Positions 49,428-59,905 of a stretch of 64,000 nucleotides of DNA are shown piece by piece. The translations under genes were made by a program, and so were the position numbers. The stretch's first letter is position 1. The number at the start of each line of letters is the position of its first letter. The notes under the pieces were generated by a model that was given only the letters and a program-made list of their open reading frames with translations, did not search any database and was not told the origin of the DNA. The stretch is from Rhynchopus euleeides (lineage: Eukaryota > Euglenozoa > Diplonemea > Diplonemida > Diplonemidae): positions 2,480,001 to 2,544,000 of the forward strand of contig OY723238.1 of NCBI GenBank assembly GCA_963210315.1, in the 5' to 3' direction.

Positions 49428-50622
49428 GGGGGGGTCCCTCGCAAAGTGGGGGGCAGGGGGGGGGGTACACTGGCTACCTCCCGCACCTGTAGGAAAGGAC
49501 CCCCCCCCCCCCCTTGTACCTGTACAGGGGGGGGTACTTTTACCCAATTGGCATTTCCCAGTAAGTGGTGTCAATAGGCACCCCATGGCCAAAATGACCC
49601 CACCACAATCCGCACGGATCCCAAATATCCCAAAGAACGGGTTTTTGGAAAATCCGAGGGGGGGGTCCCGCTGGGTGGGTAGGTGGGGTGGGGTGTGGGC
49701 TGGTGAAGGTGGCTGCCTCCCAGCCACCTTCACCCATGACCAGTCCCTGAACCAGACCCACGTTTCATGGGCGAAACTTGGCTCGTACACCACCAAAGTG
49801 ACCCCACTGTGATCCGCAAAAATTCCAAACGTTCAAAAGAAAGGGGTTTTGGAACACCCGAGGAGGGGGTCCCACTGGGTGGGTGGGGTGGGGTGTGGGC
49901 TGACTGCCCCCCAGCCACGCTGACCAGCCCCTGAACTAGACCCGTGTTTCATGGGTGATGCTTGGCTCGCACACCACCAAAGTGACCCCACTGTGATCCG
50001 CACAAATTCCAAACGTTCAAAAGAAAGGGGTTTTGGAACACCCGTGGAGGGGGTCCCGCTGGGTGGGTGGGTGTGGCTGCCTCCCAGTCACATTCCCTTA
50101 GGACCAGCCCCTGAACCAGAGGCACATTTCATGGACGGTGTTTGGCTCCTAGACCCACAAATACGATTCGCAAAAGTTCCAAACGTTCAGAAGAACGGGG
50201 TTTTGGAATACCCGAGGAGGGGGTCCCGCTGGGTGGGTGGGCTGGTGTGGCTGCCTCCCAGTCACATCCTCCTGGGGCCAGCCTCCTATGACCAGACCCT
50301 GAATCAGACCCACATTTCATGGGTGAAGCTTGACACCTCGACCCACAGTGTGACCCCACTACGATCCGCACAGATTCCAAATAGTCAAAAGAAAGGGGTT
50401 TCGGAACACCCGAGGAGGGGGTCCCGCTGATTTTGGGTCACTTTCGGGTGATGTCAGGTACCTGGAGTGACCGCAGGTAGCCCATTTTCAGGGTGGGAGC
50501 CCTACTCGTACGTCACCCAGATTCAGCCCAAACCGTGCACCTCGGGTGCACGGTCGCCGGCAGCGCGCGGGCACCCGGAAACAGGCCGCATTTGCGCGCG
50601 CTGCCTGCACCCTGCACGCCAG
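49428..50622 (+). repeat. Imperfect tandem repeat, about 170-210 bp unit
   Basis: The block CCGAGGAGGGGGTCCCGCTG recurs at about 49649, 49857, 50040, 50211 and 50408. Each unit also has ATCCGCANNNNTTCCAAA and CATTTCATGGG. Units differ by 10-25 percent and in length. The stretch is the spacer between the two mirror-arranged MITE groups. No gene is evident. Confidence 0.75.
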
Positions 50623-50652
50623 CCCCCCCCCCCCCCCCCCCCCCCCCCCCCC
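50623..50652. repeat. Run of 30 C
   Basis: The longest homopolymer in the window, directly left of the second GGGCAGTG MITE. The TA expected next to that MITE is CA here, as if the run had slipped into it. Confidence 0.9.
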
Positions 50653-50653
50653 A

Positions 50654-51583
50654 GGGCAGTGAACCCAATAAACGACGTTTATTTCAGAAACCGTTTTTCA
50701 ATAAACGTTAAACGTTTATAAACGCTAAACGTTTAGCGTTTATTTAGCGAAGCAGCTTGTGCCCGCACCCCACCCACATAATCTGACCTCACACACTCCC
50801 ACACGATTCTGGTGGCAGAAAGTGCCCAATATGCTCCGGAAACTCAATTCCGCCCACTCCCAGGGGGTGGTATGCCCCCGACATGCCGTTTTTAGCAACC
50901 AAAATTTTTGGGACAGAACTTGTACCTGGGCTGCACACCACAGGACACATCAAGCAGAGCAAGCACACCTCAACCTGCCAGATGCACAGAAGAACTGTTG
51001 TCGTTGATTGTTCTGAAACATAACAGCTTCTCGGTGCCCTCCAGAGGCCAAAAGGCAAGCCAATATGAGGTAATCGCGCCAGGAACAGTTGTGGGAGAAG
51101 TATGGTACAGTTCGCGTCCCATTTGACGCTGTTCTTGGGAGCTTACGGCAGCTGGGTCTGTGGCACGGCGCATCCGTTGCCAGGGAGCGCGTCCTCGGGT
51201 GTGGTGCCTCACCTGTGATCATGTGGCACAGGGACGCCATACGAGAGTCTCTCAGATGCCTCCTCTGATGGGAGGCAACTGACTGGAACAGGCACCTGGT
51301 ACAGCAGGCACGGGTACAAGAAGTGGCCAGAAATAGCGCCGATGGTTTCGACCTTGCGCTTCGACATCTTGCTGTCCTCACCGCAGCGGTGCACCCCCGC
51401 CCTGGAATTTGGGGTGTGGTGCGCTGGCCATGATGTATTATGATGTAAAGTGACTCAGTGGCAGAGCCTGCAGGGAAACGTTTATTAAGCGTTTATCTGA
51501 ACGTTTATTTCCGCTCAGAATTCTGAAAAACGCTAAACGTTTATAAACGCTAAACGTTTTCAACGTTTATTTAATCACTGCCC
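50654..51583 (-). mobile_element. MITE with GGGCAGTG termini and AAACGTTT arrays, copy 2
   Basis: This 930-bp element is the reverse complement of the family copy at 48483-49422, roughly 96 percent identical, with a small length difference in a tandem CTGTACCAGGTGCC motif. The right end CACTGCCC is followed by a TA shared with the family E element at 51586. Confidence 0.82.
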
Positions 51584-51585
51584 TA

Positions 51586-52733
51586 GGGGGGGTCAAATGG
51601 GGGTGACAAACACGATTTTTCAAAAAACCGGCGCAGAGGCCCCAAAGCCCCCGTAAACCCTCCAAACCCCCCCAGATCGGTCCGGAAACCCATCGAACCC
51701 CACTTTTCCACCATTCCGGGCACCTCAGGTGCCCGAATTGGGGTACCTAAATTTTGTGCCACCGTTTGGTACCGGACAGTGCCACTGTGTGGGAGGTTGG
51801 AAAAGAAAATGCCCCAACACACCACATCTGAGGGTTGCAATGCATGTTGCTTGCCAACCACGTCATCCGGTGGGTGTCAGGCGCTATGTAGGTGGCATGA
51901 GCCAGGTCTTCGATGTGTTCTGGCTTGTATATGTACCTCCCTGCCTGCGGCACAGGCACTGCCTTTGTCCCCCACACCAGCCACAGAGAGCGTATTGTAC
52001 TCGGTCCACGGTTGCTGATTTATTGTGATGCGTTGTATCCTCGAGTGAACGTCACACACTAGTGGCACCACCACCCGCCATCCGAGAGCTGTATTGACTT
52101 TGCGCCCTTCCGTTGCATTCACCTCGCCACGCATATTGCACCGTTCAGTACCAGTGCTCTTGGGCCAGGCAAAGTAGACCGCAGCAACTACCAATTCTGG
52201 CACAATGGGTACCACGACAGCGCACTTCGTGTGTTCCCGGAATGTACAGCTCGTGTTGCAACAGTCGTTGTCAACACATCCCGGTTGTGGAGCACTGCTG
52301 CACAGGAATCACACGACCATCTGGACTTGTTCCGTACCTACAGGCAGCCTCCCGGTGCATGGTGGCAGGGAGGTACATATACAAGCCAGAACTCATCGAA
52401 GACCTGGCTAATGCCACCTACATAGCGCCTGACACCCACCGGATGACGTGGTTGGCAAGCAACATGCATTGCAACCCTCAGATGTGGTGTGTTGGGGCAT
52501 TTTCTTTTCCAACCTCCCACACAGTGGCACTGTCCGGTACCAAACGGTGGCACAAAATTTAGGTACCCCAATTCGGGCACCTGAGGTGCCCGGAATGGTG
52601 GAAAAGTGGGGTTCGATGGGTTTCCGGACCGATCTGGGGGGGTTTGGAGGGTTTACGGGGGCTTTGGGGCCTCTGCGCCGGTTTTTTGAAAAATCGTGTT
52701 TGTCCACGTAAAAGGGTGGCATTTGACCCCCCC
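51586..52733 (-). mobile_element. Long-TIR foldback MITE, family E, copy 3 (inverted)
   Basis: This 1148-bp element is the reverse complement of 46169-47316; I see about one difference by eye. It is flanked by TA (51584-51585, 52734-52735), with a C run on its right. Very recent relationship to copy 1. Confidence 0.85.
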
Positions 52734-52735
52734 TA

Positions 52736-53570
52736 CCCCCCCCCCCCCCCCGGGGCTGTAAGCGACCCCCCAGAAAATTACCCCAGCCACTGGGCCCCCC
52801 CCCCCCCTCCCCGCACACACAGCCCGTCTCTCAGCGCTATGCACCCCGTGTCTTTCCATTGGGCCACACACCTGGGTCGTGTTCCACCTTCACCTTTCCA
52901 AGGCTCCTCTCCTCGACTCGCTTGGGTTGTGGGTAACGGAGCCCACAAAAAAGTGTCTCCGTTGCTTCACTCAGCGAACCATTGAGAGGGAGGGAGAGGT
53001 GATCGGGTGGGTGGGGTGGGGGGGGAGGGGAGGGGGAGGGGTTCTGTGTGTATTCTGGGTGTGGGAGTCCGCAGGCCTTTTCACAGGCGATACAAAACAC
53101 ACACACACACAGCTGCTGAAAATCCAGGCAGTTTGAATGGAGAGGGTGGGAGGTTTCCTCCCCCCCTCCCCCCCTTCTCTTCCCCTGAAGCCCACACAGG
53201 CAGTTGCTTTCGACCCTCCCCTCCCCCACCCCCCTTCCCCGACGTGTGGAAAATGTGACTGTCCAACCAATTGAACGTAGCAGGAGTGCGGTGCCCTCTC
53301 ACCCATATGATTTACCCAAATGAGCAGCTGGGAAAGGCTGCACATTCCGGTTTTTTTGAGCACATTTTAAGCACATGCATGATGCGTAAAAGTGTAGGTG
53401 TGCTTCCGACGACCTGCTTCTTTTCAGCGTGTCTTGCTATTTTGTGTTCACATGTGCTCCACACCCACATCAAAGCAGCAGGCTAGGGTGGTGGAAGCGT
53501 CAACGCATCTTTAAGGAAGAAGGAAGCACGGTTTGCTACGCTTTTTTTGAAGACAAATCCGTGTGGAGAT
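52736..53570. other. Intergenic, C-rich, no gene seen
   Basis: A C run, then CT-rich and GA-rich low-complexity sequence and an (AC)n tract at about 53096-53110. No coding frame recognised. Confidence 0.5.
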
Positions 53571-53650
53571 CTTCGCTCAGAAGTGCAGAAAAGTGAGTCG
53601 CTTCACAGAAGAGGAGACAAGACTGGCACAGCTTGACACAGAGCGAAGGC
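53571..53650 (+). mobile_element. 80-bp MITE, CTTCGCTC/GAGCGAAG family, copy a
   Basis: Ends CTTCGCTC and GAGCGAAG are exact inverses. Inner sequence GTGCAGAAAAGTGAG and CTTGACACAGAGCG is shared with the other copies. Four more copies lie in this window. Confidence 0.65.
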
Positions 53651-53680
53651 CCCCAAAAAGCTTTAAAAGGCCTGTGAGGT

Positions 53681-53762
53681 GCCTTCACTCGAAAGTGCAG
53701 GAAAGTGAGCTGCCTAACAATATAGGCTGCAACCTGACACACTTTGGCACAGAGCGAAGGCC
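53681..53762 (+). mobile_element. 80-bp MITE, CTTCGCTC/GAGCGAAG family, copy b
   Basis: GCCTTCACTC to GAGCGAAGGC, with AGTGCAGGAAAGTGAGCTGC and CACTTTGGCACAGAGCG inside. Its inner 65 bp are nearly identical to copy c. Confidence 0.65.
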
Positions 53763-54050
53763 CTCGGTGTTAGGCTTTTTGTGCCTGAACTTTTTTGCAG
53801 CCTCTCCCCCCCCGGGGAGGTGAAGGTTTTGCTGCGCGCTCATCACTCATCATTGCAACCCCCCTCTCTCTGTGACCGTCGCCCACCCCTCTTCTTGGCT
53901 GTGCACTCACCGCACCCTGGCGCTGTCTTCCAGAGCATGCGTTTTCTGCCCTTCCTTGAAGAGGGGGTGGGAGTGTAGTGTTGGAGAAGAGTCGAAGTCT
54001 CATAGGAGACGCCGTGTTGAACCCACTGTCCCACAAGTGTTAGTGGGGTG

Positions 54051-54130
54051 CTTTCACTCTAATGTGCAGGAAAGTGAGCTGCCTAACAATATAGGCTGCA
54101 ACCTGACACACTTTGGCACAGAGCGAAGGC
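54051..54130 (+). mobile_element. 80-bp MITE, CTTCGCTC/GAGCGAAG family, copy c
   Basis: CTTTCACTC to GAGCGAAGGC. The inner block TGCCTAACAATATAGGCTGC matches copy b exactly, so these two are the closest pair. Confidence 0.65.
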
Positions 54131-54814
54131 GGGAAGGAGCTGTGTGAAGTGCGCATTTGAAGGAATGAAAAGATCTGACTTGGTGTTCGTCGATCGTGAG
54201 AACATCCCGACCCCCCCCCCCCTCTCGAGAAATAAAATCCCAGGCAGGGAGAATCCAAGAGTGCTCCGTCGTGTTGGTCACAATTTTCTTTGGCAACGCC
54301 ACGGCGCCCCTTTCGCATTTGAGCTTGGATTATGCGTCAGCGCTCAAATCTGCTTGCCTGCTTTCCTGCTTGAAGGGCGAGAGGGTGTTGGAGCAACAGT
54401 CCTGACAGCGACGATTCTCCAGGATCACTTGTGAGTTTTTGAAGAGGGGCCGTGGGTGCGGGGGTGCACAAACTACCCCCACCCCCACCCCCCCTTATCG
54501 TTTCGAGTTAACGCTTTTTACTTCATGCCAACCTTCTGCTACACGGTGGACTCCAGCGGGGGTAGGGTAACCCTTTTCGGGAGTCTCAACTAGGGGGAGT
54601 CCAACTCCCGCTAGCGGGAGTATAGACTCCCGCTAGCGGGAGTCTATACTCCCGCTAGGGGGAGTCTGACTCCCCCTAGCGGGAGTCTTTTCACCTATTT
54701 TCACTCATTTTTCCCATGATACCTATGCAATGTGGCACTCGTCACTGAAGTACAGCCACACCAAACGAAACGGACGTTTCCACCCATCCCAGCTCGCAGA
54801 CCTGATTCACAAAA

Positions 54815-55195
54815 ATGGGGAAGACGACAACGAAGCCGGCAGCGAAGCCGGCGGCAAAGTCGATTAAGAAGAAGAAGAGCGCAGAGAGTCCCGAGGCTGC
54901 GGAGGCGACGAACATTGTGCATGATTTTTGCACGGCCTTCCCTGTTAAAAAAGGGGGCAGTGTGCTGACACTGGGATCCATTAGAAGGCTCCTAGCAACG
55001 GTGTTGAGCAAGGAGCTCCACCAGCACAGCACCCAGGTGGCCAACGCAATCATCGCCATGTCTTCCCTGACATGGATAAGTTCGCTGTCAGGGAAGTCGC
55101 AACGATGCGGAAGGAGGGCGCTCTCCGTCATATACAAGGTGGAGGCGAAGTATGGCAAGGTGCAGGATACAAACGTGTCGTCGGGGGCAGCCTGA
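54815..55195 (+). CDS. Hypothetical basic protein inside DNA transposon copy 2
   Basis: Identical in translation to the 126-residue frame at 25976-26356, with the same Lys/Ala/Pro-rich, histone-tail-like N-terminus. Conservation between copies is not evidence of function because the copies are too young to have diverged. Family unknown. Confidence 0.4.
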   Translation: MGKTTTKPAAKPAAKSIKKKKSAESPEAAEATNIVHDFCTAFPVKKGGSVLTLGSIRRLLATVLSKELHQHSTQVANAIIAMSSLTWISSLSGKSQRCGRRALSVIYKVEAKYGKVQDTNVSSGAA

Positions 55196-55460
55196 AGCCG
55201 CGAATGATCGCGACACGGGCGAACGGCTTGGCACCGTGGGTCTGGATAGATGCTGGAGTTCGGCCGGGTGAAACCGGAAGTCGCAGCAAAATTTGCCCCC
55301 CCAGATTTCTTCCTCAAACCCACCCGTGGGCTGATCCGGCCTTGCACGGTGGACTCCAGCGGGGGTAGGGTACCACTACCGGGTTTAACCCTTTTCGGGA
55401 GTCTCAACTAGGGGGAGTCCAACTCCCGCTAGCGGGAGTATAGATCAGCAGTGGGCAACA

Positions 55461-55721
55461 ATGAGGCGATGCGGGGGGCGAGGGCACCGATGCTCACTGT
55501 GCGACATCCCAGAAGAACGCTGGTATCAACAGGTGCATCGATACCCGCACCTGACTCTCTCTGAGATGAAAGAGGCTGGCTACCCCTCCCTCTTGGCAGG
55601 TGTGCTTCCCAATGCCCGCTACGTCACCCCAGCACTCCATGACTGCAAGGGGCTCGCCATGCGGCTGATCAGGGTACTGGATGACAGGGGTGGAGCTTGG
55701 GGGTTTTTTCGGGTCAGCTGA
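55461..55721 (+). CDS. Hypothetical frame, possible transposase fragment, copy 2
   Basis: The same 86-residue frame as 26622-26882, with the CGGRGHRCSLC cluster and LHDCKGLAMRLIRVL. Weak resemblance to a transposase helix only. Confidence 0.3.
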   Translation: MRRCGGRGHRCSLCDIPEERWYQQVHRYPHLTLSEMKEAGYPSLLAGVLPNARYVTPALHDCKGLAMRLIRVLDDRGGAWGFFRVS

Positions 55722-56216
55722 CCTGATTTTCTGCAGGCCCTCACAAAAAATCAGGTCAGGGGTAAAAAGAAAAAAAAATATAGATTTTCGGGAAACCGGA
55801 AAAGTTGGCTCCTCGCCTTGGGGCCTCAAGGTGACCAGGAGGCGTTTCGTGAGCAAAGTGACCCCAGCGACATGAGCACAGGCCTCAAACAGTCACAATA
55901 GAGGACAAATGAAGCTGCCCAACCCGTACCGTGCAACAGACGTTTACTACCGTGGCCTCCGGTGGCTGGGGGGCTCCGCCCCCCAGACCCCCCTGTGGCA
56001 TGTGCCTGTCTTGTACCCAAGCCCTTTACATCAGGGAATCTCAGTATCCTCAGGAGGACGCAGCCAACTCACACAGAATCCGTACGCCCGCAAGTCACAG
56101 ATGTTCACTACCGTGGCCTCCGGCGGCTGGGAGCTCCGCCTCCCAGACCCCCCCTACGGCATGTGTTTGTCTTGTAACCAAGTCCTTGCGCGTCCGGGGC
56201 TGCATATCGGTTCCGG

Positions 56217-57454
56217 TACCTCGCGGGAGGCTGGGCCCGAGCACTGATCTCTGAGACGAACCGGGGGGGAACCCATAAGAAAAAATTGGCTGACCCGATC
56301 TGACCCGATCCAGCCCGCAACCCCATATTTCAAGCTCCACCCCTGCTGGATGAGACAACAAAAAAATATTCGACAAGACCTGTACAAACCTTGCACTGAA
56401 TGTGTCGCAGCATGGGACAGGTGCTCAGTTCCGGAAGGTCGTGCTTGCCTGTCACAGGACACACCTACAAGGGCTTGTTCCGCTACCTCTTTGTCTCCCT
56501 TGCAGACCTCATGCATTTCCGGTATGCAGACATCCCCTGGCGCTTCTGGGGATGCAAGGATGAGTCAGCCCGGATTCCCTTCTTGCGTGCTCGGATCTCA
56601 GGGCATATATTTCACTGGTTGATGGAGCATGCCGAAAAGGGATCAACGCGCAATGCCTACGTACACAGTCTCCATCATTGGTGAACCTTTGCACTGGGAG
56701 TGTACTGTTTGCGTGCGATATGATACGCACGCTGCAAAGAGAATGCGCGAGAGAGAGTGAGAGAGTGAGAGAGATAGCGAGCGAGCCATCGGTTCACCAA
56801 AGTGGGTCGCAAAAGAAAGAAGGAATGGGAATCAAAACCTTTCGGTGTCACGCAACGGCGAAAATCTGAACTTATTTGCAAAAGGCATGGATTTTTCTTC
56901 TTCTTTTGAAGATGTTCTTTTTTTCTGGCCGTATGCCTCTGGCAGCCACCTGCTGAGAGATGCTGCTGTTCCAAGCTCCGCCCTGGGTACCTCGCGGGAG
57001 GCTGGGCCCGAGCACTGATCTCTGAGACGAACCGGGGGGGAACCCATAAGAAAAAATTGGCTGACCCGATCTGACCCGATCCAGCCCGCAACCCCATATT
57101 TCAAGCTCCACCCCTGCTGGATGAGACAACAAAAAAATATTCGACAAGACCTGTACAAACCTTGCACTGAATGTGTCGCAGCATGGGACAGGTGCTCAGT
57201 TCCGGAAGGTCGTGCTTGCCTGTCACAGGACACACCTACAAGGGCTTGTTCCGCTACCTCTTTGTCTCCCTTGCAGACCTCATGCATTTCCGGTATGCAG
57301 ACATCCCCTGGCGCTTCTGGGGATGCAAGGATGAGTCAGCCCGGATTCCCTTCTTGCGTGCTCGGATCTCAGGGCATATATTTCACTGGTTGATGGAGCA
57401 TGCCGAAAAGGGATCAACGCGCAATGCCTACGTACACAGTCTCCATCATTGGTG
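56217..57454 (+). repeat. 771-bp tandem array inside DNA transposon copy 2
   Basis: GGTACCTCGCGGGAGGCTGG begins units at about 56215 and 56986: one full unit and one partial unit running into unique sequence near 57455. That is one unit fewer than copy 1. Confidence 0.9.
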
Positions 57455-58037
57455 GGCTCCAGAAGATGCAGTGCCTCTGCAGAACAACGACGAATTTGAA
57501 GAAGCAGAGAACGGACATCGCAAGAAAGATGCCGTTACAATCGCCAGCTCCGCAACTTACGAGAGAGATCTTGCGATGGCAGAAGAGAAGCGGCGCGCAT
57601 CGGGCATGCCTTGGAAGGTTGCGCACCTGTCGCAGGACGGGATCCTCGGGTATAGAGAAGTCATCCTGTGTCCGTGTCTGCACACCCGACACGCTCATAG
57701 ATTGGCTGTGTATGTTCTTTGCACACAGTTGACACAGCTGCAGAAGGGGTTTGTGCACTGCAACACACAGGACTTCGTTGAACCCATCAGCGCGCCCTAC
57801 TTCCTGTTCCGGTTCCCCGAAGGACACCGCAAATTATCGCTCTGCTTGTGCAAAATGCCAATCCCGCTGGGGGCGACTTTCACACCATTCGTGTCATCCG
57901 AGGCGACTTTGAGCACGCTTGACCAACGCGCACAGCAGGAGGGGGATGACAGTTCTGACGAAGAAGATGAGGCCTGCAGGATGGCTTGTCTTGCCCAAGG
58001 TGTAACACAACTACGACAGGCGATGGCCGCACTTTGA
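57171..58037 (+). CDS. Hypothetical 288-residue protein inside DNA transposon copy 2
   Basis: The same frame as 29103-29969 in copy 1, complete from the last tandem unit to the stop, with the same His/Cys/Trp-rich body and acidic C-terminus (DDSSDEEDEA). No family recognised. Confidence 0.4.
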   Translation: MCRSMGQVLSSGRSCLPVTGHTYKGLFRYLFVSLADLMHFRYADIPWRFWGCKDESARIPFLRARISGHIFHWLMEHAEKGSTRNAYVHSLHHWWAPEDAVPLQNNDEFEEAENGHRKKDAVTIASSATYERDLAMAEEKRRASGMPWKVAHLSQDGILGYREVILCPCLHTRHAHRLAVYVLCTQLTQLQKGFVHCNTQDFVEPISAPYFLFRFPEGHRKLSLCLCKMPIPLGATFTPFVSSEATLSTLDQRAQQEGDDSSDEEDEACRMACLAQGVTQLRQAMAAL

Positions 58038-58374
58038 CACCTCAAATTCTAACCGCTCACCTCCGCAGGTGTAGCCGCTACCAGGAGGATAGGTAGGTAG
58101 TCCAGAGTCCGGGGAAACTGACAGAAGCAAAACAAGCCCCTCCCCATCCCTCTTCCACCATGATTTTACCCCCCACGCCAGTAGACTGTAACTATATCAT
58201 GGGAAAAATGGATGAAAATAGGTGAAAAGACTCCCGCTAGGGGGAGTCAGACTCCCCCTAGCGGGAGTATAGACTCCCGCTAGCGGGAGTCTGGACTCCC
58301 GCTAGCGGGAGTCTTTGACACCCGCTCAGACTCCCGCTCCCAGACTCCCGCTAGGGCCGCTGGAGTCCACCGTG

Positions 58375-59905
58375 TACGTCTCTTTCATTGCCCTTCCCTG
58401 CAGGTAGCTTGCGCTGGAAGAAAGCTGCAAACCATGGAGCTCCCCTCCTCACCACTGCTTACTTTGAGTATTTTCTTGGGGATTTTGCACCAAAAAAAGA
58501 CAGGAACACGACGCAGTAGTCGGGCCCGATGAATCGGGATGCAGTCCGAGACCCGACTGCGCGTCGTGAACCATCGTGGGAGGGGTGGGTCGGTGGCCCG
58601 GCACGCGCGCTGCCAAAGAGTTTTTCTGCCGGACTTTCCTGTTGTTCTGACTCGGTTCTTCCAATTCTCTCCATTTTCTGAAAACGGCTTCATCGCTCTC
58701 TAGCGTGTCCAGAGTGAGGCACGGGGTGGGGGGTGTTGGGGTGGGGGGGGGGGGGGGGGCAGGTATTCCAGTTTCCCCCCGCCCCCATAAGAATGCGGAA
58801 CAAGGCCTCTTACGGTAACGGGTCCAGCTCCCACCCTTGCCCCGTATATACCCTATCTGCCGCCTTCTTTCGCACCCCGGCCTTCCCCTCCCCAGAGCTG
58901 CGTGCCGTTTGCGTTGACTGGAGCTGGAGCAGGCGGCACGCTGGTCAACCTTGGAGAGGGGGGGGGGGAGCTAGGGTGGGTGGGGGGGGGGGTCATAGCG
59001 ATTGGGCAAGTTTTCGGCAATTTTTTTGGTGGTTTTCACCTATAAATAGGAGGAGATGCACCAAAAACGCACCGTTTTCGGCACCGTAGCTCACCGGTGT
59101 CGGCAATATTTTTCTGTTACATCGGGTTCTTCGCTCTGTGCGTGTGTGGTTTCAAACTCTGACTCCTTCTCCAGTGCGTGGTCCCCACCCGCAGTGTGGT
59201 GTGTTCTGTGTGCTGCGTACTGTTATTGCCTCGGGTGTGGCGATATGTCGGGAAAAGGTCTGGCCCCTCAGCTCAAAAAACAACAACAACAAGAAAAACA
59301 AACAAAACAAACAACACGGAAATCGGCGCTGAGTGATTTGCCTCTGTGGTAAAAACGAACGAGTTGGCAGCCCACCACCACCTCCACCGCCTCCACACCT
59401 TCCGCCCTACCTTGCACATGCTGCATGAGTTGCCTAACCTATGTACATCACACAGCGGGACTACACCACGCCACACAGGTGTTGCTGCCTTGCTGCTCGG
59501 CAACAAGGCTACACCAGCCAGGGAATGGGGGGACGCGCCTCCACCCTGAATGTTGAAACTAACGCGCTGCTGCAGTCATTGCGAGATTCAGAGTATGGCA
59601 AGCTTTGCAGATTTGCACGACTTTGCAGGGGGAGGGTTCAAGTCCGTCGCTCGCTGACGATCGATAAACGCTTTCCTGATAAAAGTATATTCTGCGCCGA
59701 CGCTTCCACACACACACAAAATCTCAAAACCCCCCTGTGACAGGGTGATAGGTGAGCCGAGTGTGGTGTGCGGAGCACGGCTGTGGGTGTCGTGACATTT
59801 TCTGCTCACAAAACGCAAACGGCACAAAAAATGACACAAGCCACACCCACACCCCTTCTCCCGCCAAAAAAAAAGGCTTGCCGTGCTTCTCTTGTTCTGT
59901 TTTAG
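58375..59905. other. Intergenic region and probable dymeclin promoter
   Basis: It holds a G run at about 58741-58759 and another at about 58959-58970. No gene is recognised except a possible 13-bp first exon of the dymeclin gene: ATG at 59245, donor-like GT at 59258, phase 1, which would join the 59906 exon in frame. A short AACAACAACAAG-type A/C-rich tract lies at 59275-59316. Confidence 0.45.

Larger units (their letters stand above)
54542..58374 (+). mobile_element. DNA transposon copy 2 with CACGGTGGACTCC termini
   Basis: This 3833-bp element has the same termini and internal order as copy 1 (25747-30284), almost identical throughout. A TA on each side (54540-54541, 58375-58376) fits a 2-bp target duplication. 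It has one full 771-bp unit plus the partial one where copy 1 has two plus the partial, and slightly longer subterminal palindrome arrays on both sides (about 66 bp in total). The internal left terminus is at 55345. Same coding frames as copy 1. Confidence 0.85.

Noticed and set aside
48483-51583. CRISPR-like array from the AAACGTTT repeats
   Set aside because: The repeats are short palindromes at transposon ends, not regular repeats with spacers, and the genome is eukaryotic.
59245-59257. Firm first exon of dymeclin
   Set aside because: Phase fits, but the GTCTGG donor is unlike the gene's other donors and the exon is only 13 bp; left as tentative.
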